Source: UBA6019 sp036570145 (GTDB lineage: Bacteria > Chloroflexota > Dormibacteria > Dormibacterales > Dormibacteraceae). Taken from it: a stretch of 11,016 bases of DNA. The stretch lies in NCBI GenBank assembly GCA_036570145.1, contig DATCPJ010000257.1, positions 1 through 11,016 of the forward strand, written 5' to 3'. Numbering within the stretch: position 1 is the first letter of the stretch; the number at the start of each line of letters is the position of its first letter. The notes beneath the pieces are model-generated. The model saw only the letters and a program-made list of their open reading frames with translations. It made no database searches and was not told the DNA's origin. The translations under genes and the position numbers were made by a program. Positions 1 through 7,641 of the stretch are shown piece by piece.

Positions 1-409
1 GGTGATCGTCCGGCAGATGATGCGGAAGGTCCGCATCGACTCGGCCGGCGACACCAACCTGCTCCCGGGCGAGATCGTCTCGCAGTGGGAGTACGAGGAG
101 GCCAACGCCGCGGCGCTGGCCGAGGGCGGCGAGCCGGCCACGGCGCAGACGGTGCTGCTGGGCCTCATCAAGGCCGCCCTCAACACGACCTCCTGGCTCT
201 CGGCCGCCTCCTTCCAAGAGACGACCCGGGTGCTCACCGAGGCCGCCATCAGCGGCAAGGTGGACCGCCTCCGCGGTCTCAAGGAGAACGTGATCATCGG
301 CAAGCTGATCCCCGCCGGGACGGGTCTCGACTACTACAAGAAGCAGCGCGAGCAGGCCCAGCGGTACTACGAAGAGGAGCCGATCGACCTCGACACCCTG
401 AGCGTATAG
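1..409 (+). CDS. rpoC: DNA-directed RNA polymerase subunit beta', C-terminal fragment (5' truncated by the window)
   Basis: This is the last 135 or so residues of the beta' subunit, the RNA polymerase subunit that carries much of the catalytic cleft. The reading frame is open from base 2, and the GTG there is an internal Val codon, not a start. The motif SFQETTRVLTEAAISGKVDRL followed by GLKENVIIGKLIPAGTG is the highly conserved beta' C-terminal region. It ends with a short acidic tail (YYEEEPIDLDTLSV) and a TAG stop. A 12-bp intrinsic terminator follows 14 bases later, so rpoC is the last gene of its transcription unit. In many bacteria rpoC is followed closely by rpsL; here about 6.8 kb of transporter genes lie between them. 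Identification is secure from motif recognition. Confidence 0.97.
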   Translation, partial: VIVRQMMRKVRIDSAGDTNLLPGEIVSQWEYEEANAAALAEGGEPATAQTVLLGLIKAALNTTSWLSAASFQETTRVLTEAAISGKVDRLRGLKENVIIGKLIPAGTGLDYYKKQREQAQRYYEEEPIDLDTLSV

Positions 410-422
410 CTCCAACGACCAC

Positions 423-453
423 AAGAGGCCGCCCGCGGGGCGGCCTCTTTCTT
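423..453 (+). terminator. Intrinsic terminator after rpoC
   Basis: A perfect 12-bp stem (423-434 pairing with 438-449) closes a 3-nt loop (GCG) and is followed by a T-rich run (TTTCTT). It lies directly downstream of the rpoC stop and would end the rpoBC transcript. Confidence 0.93.
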
Positions 454-497
454 ATCCGGCGAAGGTGGTTCGGAGGGGACCCGACGGACCGGCAAAC

Positions 498-527
498 TTG
501 ACAGTAGTGCTCGCGGGACAGCAAAAT
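498..527 (+). promoter_or_regulatory. Sigma70-type promoter for the first solute-binding protein gene
   Basis: A perfect TTGACA -35 box at 498-503 is followed, after an 18-bp spacer, by CAAAAT at 522-527, which matches TATAAT at 4 of 6 positions. It lies between the rpoC terminator and the lipoprotein gene, so transcription would start near 534 and produce a leader of about 160 nt. The -35 box is convincing; the -10 box is moderate. Confidence 0.6.
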
Positions 528-556
528 GCGTTACCGCTCAGGAGGCGGTTGAGTGG

Positions 557-661
557 GTGTGCCTTTGGGCACGCTACCTGTCGTCGGCGCACTCTCGCCC
601 CGGGAAGCCCCGGGAAGAAGGCGACAGGGGGGTAGCCTGCCGGTCCGGATCATTCCACCGG
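557..661 (+). promoter_or_regulatory. Structured 5' leader with tandem 10-nt repeat, unidentified
   Basis: The leader folds by eye into three successive elements. A short hairpin pairs 557-563 with 568-574. A longer stem pairs 577-583 with 622-628, extended by 573-576 with 633-636 across a GGGG bulge. A third stem pairs 640-644 with 657-661. The first and second elements share bases 573-574, so they compete there. Inside the long stem is an exact tandem repeat, CCCCGGGAAG at 598-607 and 608-617, which can itself form a 6-bp CCCGGG hairpin. I could not match it to a known riboswitch class. The ribosome binding site lies downstream at 676-681. Confidence 0.45.
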
Positions 662-691
662 GCTGAGACACATCAGAGAGGTAAGACGCGT

Positions 692-2512
692 ATGAACCTA
701 TCCTGGGCCAAGCTTCGCGGGCCGAAAACGCTCGCTGTCGCGACCGCCGTATTGACGCTGGCACTGGCCTGCGGCAACTCGTCATCCGGGCCTTCGGGCG
801 GCACTCCCAAGACGGGCGGCAAGCTCGTCGCGGCCTCGTGGCAGGAGCAGAGCTCGATGCTCGCGATCGGCATCACCGACTCGGCGACCCACGCCTACGC
901 CTACGAGGCGCCGATGGTCGAAGGGCTGATCGGTCTGGCTAGCACCGCCGACATCCCCAAGAACGCCAAGCTGTCCGACTACTTCGTGCCGCAGCTCGCG
1001 ACCGAGGTGCCGACGACTGACAACGGCGACGTGAAGGTGAGCGGCACCACGATGAGCGTCACCTACAAGCTCCGCCACGGCGTCAAGTGGCATGACGGCC
1101 AGGCCTTCACCTCGAAGGACGTCGCCGACACCGCGCAGTTCTTCTACCTGAAGTACAAGGACAACAACCCGACCCCGCTGCTGTCGACCAGCGGCTGGGA
1201 CCAGATCTCCTCGGTGGACACTCCTGACGAATTCACCGCCGTCGTGAACTACAAGAGCCTCTTCGGACCCTACCTGACCCTTTTCTCCGGTCCGGAAGGC
1301 GTCCTCCCGTCGCACCTGCTCCAGGCGACCTGGACAGCCGGCGGCGACATGACCAAGGTCAAGCTCCCGATCGACCTCAGCTCGGCCAACTCGGCCGGCT
1401 TCAAGGGAAGCGACACCTGGGACAAGTGGCTGGTCGGCACCGGCCCCTTCGTCTTCAAGGAGTGGGTCTCCGGCGACCACCTGACCATGGTCCGCAACAA
1501 CAACTACTGGGGCTCCCACAAGGCGTACCTCGATGAGATCACGGTCAAATTCGAGCCCGACACCAACACCCAGCTGGCGGACCTTCGGACCGCCACCGTC
1601 GACCTCGGCATCGACTTCCGGGCGGCCCTCCTGAGCCCGCTCACGCACCTCAGCAGCGCGACCACCGTCGTCCTCGGTGACAGCGGCGCCGAGAAGCTTG
1701 ACTTCAACCTGAAGAACAAGTACCTCGCCGACCCCGTCATCCGAAAGGCGATCAACATGTCGATCGACAAGCAGAAGATGATCGACACGCTGCTCCAGGG
1801 CAAGACCGTCGTCTCGCCCGACACGCCCATCTGCCTCGGCCTCGCGGCCTGGTGCGCGGATCCCTCGATCCCGACCACCAAGTACGATCAGAAGGCAGCC
1901 GCGAAGCTGCTCGATGACGCCGGCTACAAGGTCCAGGCCAGCGGCGCCGACAAGGGCTTCCGCGCCTTCAAGGACGGGTCCACCATCGCGCTGAACCTGG
2001 TGACCACTTCCGGCAACGCTCTCCGCGAGCAGCAGGAAGTTCAGATCGCTTCTGACCTCCAGGGCGTCGGGATCAAGATCATCACGCCGTTCAAGAACCC
2101 GACCGCGGGCAAGCTCTTCGGCTCCTACGCCGGAGGGGGCGTGCTCTACAACCACACCTTCGACATCGCCCAGTACACCAACACCGTGCCGGGCGGCGAG
2201 CCCGACTCGTGGTACAGCGGCTATGTCTGCGACCAGATCCCGACCCAGGCCAACGGTGGCGTGGGCCAGAACGACACCCAGGAATGCAATCCCGCGGTTG
2301 ACGCCGGCTTCAAGGCCGGCCGAGCCAAGGTTTCGCAGGCCGACCGCAAGGCGGGCTACGTCGCCGCCGGCAAGGCGCTCGCGGCCGACATTCCTGAGGC
2401 TCCTCTCTACCAGCAGCTGACGGTCAACGCCTACAACAACAAGCTGGGCGGTTACAAGGCCAACGCTGACTTCTGGTTCAACAACAGCAACGACTGGTAC
2501 CTGAACAGCTAG
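692..2512 (+). CDS. Extracellular solute-binding lipoprotein, family 5 (peptide/nickel-type ABC transporter)
   Basis: This 606-residue protein captures substrate outside the membrane for an ABC importer. The ATG at 692 follows GAGAGG (676-681) at a 10-nt spacing and begins a signal peptide: positively charged N-terminus, hydrophobic stretch LAVATAVLTLALA, then Cys27. The lipobox (ALAC) is slightly off consensus at -3. A Gly/Ser-rich linker follows. The family 5 signature YKLRHGVKWHDGQAFTSKDV is at residues 125-144, and the later IRKAINMSIDKQKMIDTLL segment is also typical of the family. The length is at the upper end for these proteins. An in-frame GTG at 557 exists but lies in the structured leader and would place 45 non-signal residues in front of the signal peptide. 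The gene has its own promoter and terminator, so it is probably monocistronic and can be made in excess over the ATPases downstream. Substrate specificity (oligopeptide, dipeptide, nickel or other) cannot be read from the sequence. Confidence 0.93.
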   Translation: MNLSWAKLRGPKTLAVATAVLTLALACGNSSSGPSGGTPKTGGKLVAASWQEQSSMLAIGITDSATHAYAYEAPMVEGLIGLASTADIPKNAKLSDYFVPQLATEVPTTDNGDVKVSGTTMSVTYKLRHGVKWHDGQAFTSKDVADTAQFFYLKYKDNNPTPLLSTSGWDQISSVDTPDEFTAVVNYKSLFGPYLTLFSGPEGVLPSHLLQATWTAGGDMTKVKLPIDLSSANSAGFKGSDTWDKWLVGTGPFVFKEWVSGDHLTMVRNNNYWGSHKAYLDEITVKFEPDTNTQLADLRTATVDLGIDFRAALLSPLTHLSSATTVVLGDSGAEKLDFNLKNKYLADPVIRKAINMSIDKQKMIDTLLQGKTVVSPDTPICLGLAAWCADPSIPTTKYDQKAAAKLLDDAGYKVQASGADKGFRAFKDGSTIALNLVTTSGNALREQQEVQIASDLQGVGIKIITPFKNPTAGKLFGSYAGGGVLYNHTFDIAQYTNTVPGGEPDSWYSGYVCDQIPTQANGGVGQNDTQECNPAVDAGFKAGRAKVSQADRKAGYVAAGKALAADIPEAPLYQQLTVNAYNNKLGGYKANADFWFNNSNDWYLNS

Positions 2513-2536
2513 TCGTAACGCTTCGCCAGTAACGGA

Positions 2537-2570
2537 GGAGGCGCGTGCCGGGCACGCGTCTCCTTTATTT
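2537..2570 (+). terminator. Intrinsic terminator after the first solute-binding protein gene
   Basis: A 12-bp stem (2537-2548 with 2552-2563, one G-T wobble) closes a 3-nt loop and is followed by TTTATTT. It separates the lipoprotein gene from the ATPase operon. Confidence 0.93.
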
Positions 2571-2649
2571 CAGGGGGTGGACGTCCCCCGGTCGGCCGAT
2601 GTACCCAAAAGCCTGCGCTCGTCGTACCCCCCTGCTTTTAACTCGCCCT

Positions 2650-2673
2650 TATACTCAAGTTCACTCGTGTTCA
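2650..2673 (+). promoter_or_regulatory. Candidate -10 box and direct repeat upstream of oppD
   Basis: TATACT at 2650-2655 matches the -10 consensus at 5 of 6 positions and sits in the only AT-richer patch of the 2571-2719 gap. No convincing -35 box is seen 16-18 bp upstream; that stretch is a C-run. Just downstream, GTTCA occurs at 2659-2663 and 2669-2673, exactly one helical turn apart, which could be a regulator site. A small G5/C5 hairpin (2573-2577 with 2585-2589) lies further upstream. Confidence 0.35.
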
Positions 2674-2719
2674 AGCGGCTTCCCAGCGCTCGACCCGTGC
2701 TCTACCTCGGAGGCCTGAA

Positions 2720-3748
2720 TTGAGTATTCAACCCGAGGTCCTCCGGGTCGAGGGCCTCAAGACCCACTTCAAGACCCAGGACGGCTCGGTCAAGGCGGTC
2801 GACGGCATCGACTTCCACGTCAATGAGAGCCGCACCCTCGGCATCGTCGGTGAGTCGGGCTGTGGCAAGAGCGTCACCTCGCTCAGCATCATGCGGCTGC
2901 TGCCGCGCAACGGCCGCAACATCGCCGGCAGGATCCTGCTCGAGGGCCGCGACCTCCTCAAGCTCCCCGAGGATGAGATGCGGGCGCTCCGCGGCAACGA
3001 CATCTCGATGATCTTCCAGGAGCCGATGACCTCTCTCAACCCCGTCTTCGCCTGCGGCGAGCAGGTCGCCGAGGCGATCCGCCAGCACAAGAAGGTGAAC
3101 GACCGGGAAGCCAAGGAGCGGACGGTGGAGCTGTTCAAGCTGGTCGGCATCCCCGGTCCCGAACGGCGGGTCAAGGATTACCCGCACGAGCTCTCGGGCG
3201 GTATGCGGCAGCGCGTGATGATCGCGATGGCGCTCTCCTGCGACCCCACGCTGCTGATCGCCGACGAGCCGACGACGGCCCTCGACGTCACCATCCAGGC
3301 CCAGATCCTCGAGCTCCTCCGGGGCATCCAGGAGCAGAAGAAGATGGCGATCATGCTGATCACCCACGACCTCGGCGTGATCGCCGAGATGGCCCAGGAC
3401 GTGGTCGTCATGTATGCCGGCAAGGTTGTCGAACGCGGCACCGTGGAGCAGATCTTCGAGAAGCCGCGGCATCCCTACACCCAGGGCCTGCTGGCCTCCA
3501 TCCCGGGCAGCGGCACCAAGGGCAAGCGGCTGAATGTGATCAAAGGCACCGTGCCCCATCCGTTCAACCTTCCACCCGGCTGCCTGTTCGCTCCCCGCTG
3601 CCCCCATGCCTTCGAGAAATGCCCGACCGCGTTCCCCGCCCTGATGGACCAGGGCGAGGGCCACACGGCGGCCTGCTTCCTCTACGGCGACGAGGTCGAG
3701 CCGGGTACCGAAGCCCAACCCGTCCAGCCCACCGAAAAGGCCTCTTAA
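2720..3748 (+). CDS. oppD: Oligopeptide/dipeptide ABC transporter ATP-binding protein, OppD/DppD type
   Basis: This 342-residue cytoplasmic ATPase should power peptide import with its OppF-type partner. The start is TTG, set by CGGAGG at 2708-2713 with a 6-nt spacing. Motifs in order: Walker A GESGCGKS (44-51), Q-loop Gln100, signature LSGGMRQ (158-164), Walker B LLIADEP (178-184) and H-loop His216. The C-terminal oligopeptide-transporter extension starts with HPYTQGLLASIP at 251. It carries Cys288, Cys294, Cys301 and Cys319, spaced like the cysteines known to bind an iron-sulfur cluster in some related importers. All catalytic motifs are intact and the length is normal. The stop codon directly abuts the GTG of the next gene. 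No permease gene accompanies it. The D rather than F assignment rests on gene order and similarity. Confidence 0.93.
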   Translation: MSIQPEVLRVEGLKTHFKTQDGSVKAVDGIDFHVNESRTLGIVGESGCGKSVTSLSIMRLLPRNGRNIAGRILLEGRDLLKLPEDEMRALRGNDISMIFQEPMTSLNPVFACGEQVAEAIRQHKKVNDREAKERTVELFKLVGIPGPERRVKDYPHELSGGMRQRVMIAMALSCDPTLLIADEPTTALDVTIQAQILELLRGIQEQKKMAIMLITHDLGVIAEMAQDVVVMYAGKVVERGTVEQIFEKPRHPYTQGLLASIPGSGTKGKRLNVIKGTVPHPFNLPPGCLFAPRCPHAFEKCPTAFPALMDQGEGHTAACFLYGDEVEPGTEAQPVQPTEKAS

Positions 3749-4933
<1,185 letters not shown>

Positions 4934-4943
4934 GCACACCTCC

Positions 4944-4960
4944 GGAGGAGTCCGAGCCTG
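4944..4960 (+). promoter_or_regulatory. Shine-Dalgarno that points to a CTG start for the MntP-like gene
   Basis: GGAGGAG at 4944-4950 is a near-perfect ribosome binding site. Seven bases later, in the frame of the exporter, is CTG (4958-4960); no in-frame ATG, GTG or TTG is nearby. The first such codon is the GTG at 5075, which has no comparable site in front of it. Confidence 0.7.
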
Positions 4961-5524
4961 AGCACCGGGGCCCTCCTCACGCTGATCGCCCTGGTCTTCC
5001 CGCTCTGCCTCGACACCTTCGCCGTCTCGGCGGCGCTCGGGGTCGCCGGGCTGCCCGAGCGGGACCGCCTCCGGGTGAGCCTGCTGATGGTGGCCTTCGA
5101 GGTCGCCATGCCAGTGGCGGGATTGCTCCTCGGCAACCTCGCCGGCGGCTTTGTCGGAAGCGCCGCCGACTACGCCGCGATCGCGCTGCTGGCGGGTCTC
5201 GGGATCTGGATCCTCCGGCCGGGAGGCGAGGACGACGAAGAGGAGAGGCTGAAGTCGCTGGGGAGCGCGAGGGGGATCGCCGCCATCGGCCTCGGGCTCT
5301 CGATCAGCCTCGACGAGCTGGCCATGGGCATCTCCCTGGGCCTGCTTCGCCTACCCGTCGTCCCCGCCCTGGTCCTGATCGGGCTCCAGGCTCTGCTGGC
5401 GAGCCAGCTCGGCCTCCGCCTGGGCTCGCGGATCAGCGAGCGAAGCCGCGAGCGGTCCGAGAAGGCGGCGGGCGTGATCCTCCTGCTGCTCGCGGCATTC
5501 CTGCTGGTGGTTCACTTAAGGTAG
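4958..5524 (+). CDS. mntP: MntP-like manganese efflux pump, probable CTG start
   Basis: This six-helix inner-membrane protein should export Mn(II). From CTG 4958 it is 188 residues, the length of E. coli MntP. The first helix contains LDTFAVSAALG with Asp19, helix 2 contains AFEVAMP with Glu48, and a later helix contains SLDELAMG with Asp119. These align by eye with the conserved acidic residues of E. coli MntP (SMDAFAAS, AVETLTP, SLDAMAVG). The acidic loop GGEDDEEER between helices 3 and 4 is also typical. Starting at GTG 5075 would give 149 residues and delete helix 1 with its key Asp, so CTG is preferred. The gene begins 24 bases after oppF and ends 7 bases before the next lipoprotein gene. 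No yybP-ykoY manganese riboswitch is evident. Family assignment is good; the metal is inferred. Confidence 0.85.
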   Translation: MSTGALLTLIALVFPLCLDTFAVSAALGVAGLPERDRLRVSLLMVAFEVAMPVAGLLLGNLAGGFVGSAADYAAIALLAGLGIWILRPGGEDDEEERLKSLGSARGIAAIGLGLSISLDELAMGISLGLLRLPVVPALVLIGLQALLASQLGLRLGSRISERSRERSEKAAGVILLLLAAFLLVVHLR

Positions 5525-5531
5525 GTCCCGG

Positions 5532-7151
5532 ATGCCCTCCCGCAGGCTGCTGGCCGGGGTCGTGGCCGCTCTCCTCGGGTTGACCGCGTGCCAGCTCAGC
5601 AAGCCGCCCCAGATCCTGCCCGGCCCGGCCAAGCCGAGCCAGGTGCTCCGGGTTTCGGTTGCCGCGCTACCGGCGAGCACCGACCCCGCGCTGGCGCCCG
5701 CCTACGACTACGGGATCGCCCGGACGGCCTTCGAGGCGCTGCTCAAGCCGAAGGCCGATCTGAGCGACGTCCAGCCTGCGGCCGCCGAGAGCTACGACGT
5801 GTCCTCTGACGGCCTCACCTACACCTTCCACCTCCGCCCCAAGGGGGCCTGGAGTGACGGGGTACCTGTCCGGGCAGAGGACTTCGTCCTCGGCTGGAAG
5901 CGGATCCTCGATCCCCGGGTCAACAGCCCGGTCGCCGACCTCCTCGCCGGGCGGATCAAGAATGCCGCCGGCTATGCCGACCTCGACCCGAAGCAGGACG
6001 CGGCGAAGATCCCCGCCTTCCTCGACGGCCTCGGCATCAGGGCGGCCGACGACCGCACGCTGGTCGTCCAGCTCGACCACGTCGCCCCCGACTTCAAGTG
6101 GATAGCGAGCGTGCCCGCGTGCGCGCCTGTGCGCGCGGACACCCCGGCCACCGGGCCGGGCCCCGGCAACGGCCCCTTCTACCTGGTCAGCGCGAGCAAG
6201 GACTCCGTCGTGCTCGCCGCCAACACCCACTACTGGGCCGGCCGGCCGCAGCTGGCGAAGATCCTCCTCACCCCGCGCGGCGACCCGGTCGTCGACCTCG
6301 CCCGCTTCCAGGCGGGAGAGGAGGAGGTCACCACCGTGCCGCAGTCGAGCACGGCCCCGGTGACCAGGGACCCCACATTGAGCCGCGACCTGGTCCGGGT
6401 GCCGCAGCTGATCGAGGTCTGGGCCCAGTTCAACGTCCACAGGGCGCCCTTCGACAACGCCCGGGTGCGGCTTGCCATCGCCCAGGCGATCGACCGGGAC
6501 CAGCTGATCCGCGACGGCGCCGAAAGCCCGGCCCTTCCCAGCCTCGGGCCGGTCCCCAAGGGCCTCCGCGCCTACCGGCCGGCGCTGGCTGCGCAACAGT
6601 TCGACGCCACCCGCGCAAAATCGACGCTCGACTCCTCCGGCGTGGCTCCCTCGGCGCTGGCCGGGATCCACCTCTTGGTCCGCGACCTTCCCGCCGACCG
6701 GGCGGTGGCCACCTCCGTCGCCGCCCAGCTGAAGCAGCACCTCGGCATCGACATGACCGTCGACGTCAAGCCCAGCCCGGAGGTGACGGCCACGCTCCAG
6801 CGGGGCGACTTCCAGCTCCAGGTCCCCGGCGGCTGGCTCGCCGACTACCCCGACGAGCAGGACTTCCTGGATCTCTTCCGGACCGAGGACTTCTCCCAGT
6901 GGAGCCGCTACTCGAGCCCCGGCTTCGATCGCCTGGTCCAGCAGGCGGACCACGAGACCGACCCCAGCCGCCGCCTCCAGCTCTACGGCCAGGCTCAACA
7001 GCTCGTGGCCCAGGACGCACCCGTCGCCTTCCTCTTCCAGCCGGAGGCCTGGAACCTCAAGCAGCCGCAGGTCCAGGGAGTCACCTATACCGCCCTCGAC
7101 GACTGGCCCGGGGACCTGTTCGCGGCGGACCTCTCGATCGCGTCGCCCTAA
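5532..7151 (+). CDS. Second extracellular solute-binding lipoprotein, family 5 (OppA type)
   Basis: This 539-residue lipoprotein is a second substrate receptor of the peptide-importer class. The signal peptide MPSRRLLAGVVAALLGLTAC has a textbook lipobox (LTAC) with lipidated Cys20. The OppA-like signature TYTFHLRPKGAWSDGVPVRAEDF spans about 96-118. The VRLAIAQAIDRDQLIRDG segment and the late DYPDEQDFLDLF region are also typical of peptide-binding members. The start is ATG 5532, 7 bases after the mntP stop, with AGG (5523-5525) overlapping that stop, so it is cotranslated with mntP. It is more OppA-like than the first binding protein and quite divergent from it, so this is not a recent tandem duplication. 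No terminator separates it from rpsL, so readthrough into the str genes is possible. Confidence 0.92.
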   Translation: MPSRRLLAGVVAALLGLTACQLSKPPQILPGPAKPSQVLRVSVAALPASTDPALAPAYDYGIARTAFEALLKPKADLSDVQPAAAESYDVSSDGLTYTFHLRPKGAWSDGVPVRAEDFVLGWKRILDPRVNSPVADLLAGRIKNAAGYADLDPKQDAAKIPAFLDGLGIRAADDRTLVVQLDHVAPDFKWIASVPACAPVRADTPATGPGPGNGPFYLVSASKDSVVLAANTHYWAGRPQLAKILLTPRGDPVVDLARFQAGEEEVTTVPQSSTAPVTRDPTLSRDLVRVPQLIEVWAQFNVHRAPFDNARVRLAIAQAIDRDQLIRDGAESPALPSLGPVPKGLRAYRPALAAQQFDATRAKSTLDSSGVAPSALAGIHLLVRDLPADRAVATSVAAQLKQHLGIDMTVDVKPSPEVTATLQRGDFQLQVPGGWLADYPDEQDFLDLFRTEDFSQWSRYSSPGFDRLVQQADHETDPSRRLQLYGQAQQLVAQDAPVAFLFQPEAWNLKQPQVQGVTYTALDDWPGDLFAADLSIASP

Positions 7152-7161
7152 ACCCACGACC

Positions 7162-7216
7162 CTGGGCGCAACTGTATAATCACCGTTTGTCGCCCAGCCG
7201 GCCGTTGCTTGCTGGG
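7162..7216 (+). promoter_or_regulatory. Str operon promoter region with perfect -10 box and flanking dyads
   Basis: TATAAT at 7175-7180 is a perfect -10 box; no recognisable -35 box lies 16-18 bp upstream. It is bracketed by a 7-bp inverted repeat, CTGGGCG (7162-7168) and CGCCCAG (7191-7197). The inner CCCAGC (7193-7198) can also pair with GCTGGG (7211-7216) to form a hairpin in the rpsL leader. Transcription would start near 7187. Confidence 0.6.
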
Positions 7217-7245
7217 AACCGTTTCCTCACTTCGGAGTGTTCTCT

Positions 7246-7641
7246 TTGCCCACGATTCAGCAGCTGATCCGGATCGGCCGCAAGAAGCTCGTCAAGAAGT
7301 CCAAGGCGCCGGCTCTCAAGGAGTCACCCCAGCGCCGGGGCGTCTGCGTGCGCGTCTACACGACCACTCCGAAGAAGCCGAACTCCGCCCTCCGCAAGGT
7401 CGCCCGGGTGCGGCTGACGACGGGCATCGAGGTCACGGCCTACATCCCGGGCATCGGGCACAACCTCCAGGAGCACTCGGTGGTGCTGATCCGCGGCGGC
7501 CGCGTGAAGGACCTTCCCGGCGTCCGCTACCACATCATCCGGGGCACCCTCGACACCTCCGGCGTTCGCAACCGCAAGCAGGGACGGTCCCGCTACGGCG
7601 CGAAGCGCGAAAAGGCCGGCGCCGCAGGCAAGGCTAGATAA
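7246..7641 (+). CDS. rpsL: 30S ribosomal protein S12
   Basis: S12 sits at the decoding centre of the small subunit and is first in the str operon. From TTG 7246 the protein is 131 residues and begins MPTIQQLIRIGRKK, the classic S12 N-terminus. GGAG at 7234-7237 is spaced 8 nt before it. An in-frame GTG at 7237 overlaps that ribosome binding site and is rejected. Conserved segments are KSKAPALKESPQRRGVCVRVYTTTPKKPNSALRKVARVRL and RGGRVKDLPGVRYH. Lys43 and Lys88 (K42 and K87 in E. coli numbering without Met) are the streptomycin-sensitive residues. Asp89 is the residue modified by beta-methylthiolation in many bacteria. IPGIGHNLQEH has Ile where E. coli has Glu, a variant I associate with Chloroflexota and cyanobacteria. 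The tail (REKAGAAGKAR) is slightly extended. Confidence 0.98.
   Translation: MPTIQQLIRIGRKKLVKKSKAPALKESPQRRGVCVRVYTTTPKKPNSALRKVARVRLTTGIEVTAYIPGIGHNLQEHSVVLIRGGRVKDLPGVRYHIIRGTLDTSGVRNRKQGRSRYGAKREKAGAAGKAR

Noticed and set aside
624..643. Segment ACAGG...GCCTGCCGG resembling the 3' B12 box of cobalamin riboswitches.
   Set aside because: The upstream cobalamin core (GGGAA, GGUG, CCCGC-ACUGU) cannot be found, so the likeness is probably chance in GC-rich sequence.
661..668. GGCTGAGA resembling the TPP riboswitch CUGAGA motif.
   Set aside because: The other obligatory thi-box segments (ACCCUU, GAACCUGAUCUGG, the GGAUAAUGCCAGCG region) are absent nearby.
557..691. Upstream GTG at 557 as start of the first solute-binding protein.
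   Set aside because: It adds 45 residues without signal-peptide character before an evident signal peptide, lies in a hairpin, and has no suitable ribosome binding site, whereas ATG 692 has one.
2571..2719. Search for a small gene or RNA in the gap before oppD.
   Set aside because: Only a G5/C5 hairpin, a -10-like box and a short direct repeat are visible; there is no convincing frame with a ribosome binding site.
7237..7245. GTG at 7237 as rpsL start (adding three residues).
   Set aside because: It overlaps the GGAG ribosome binding site, and S12 proteins begin MPTIQQL, which matches TTG 7246.
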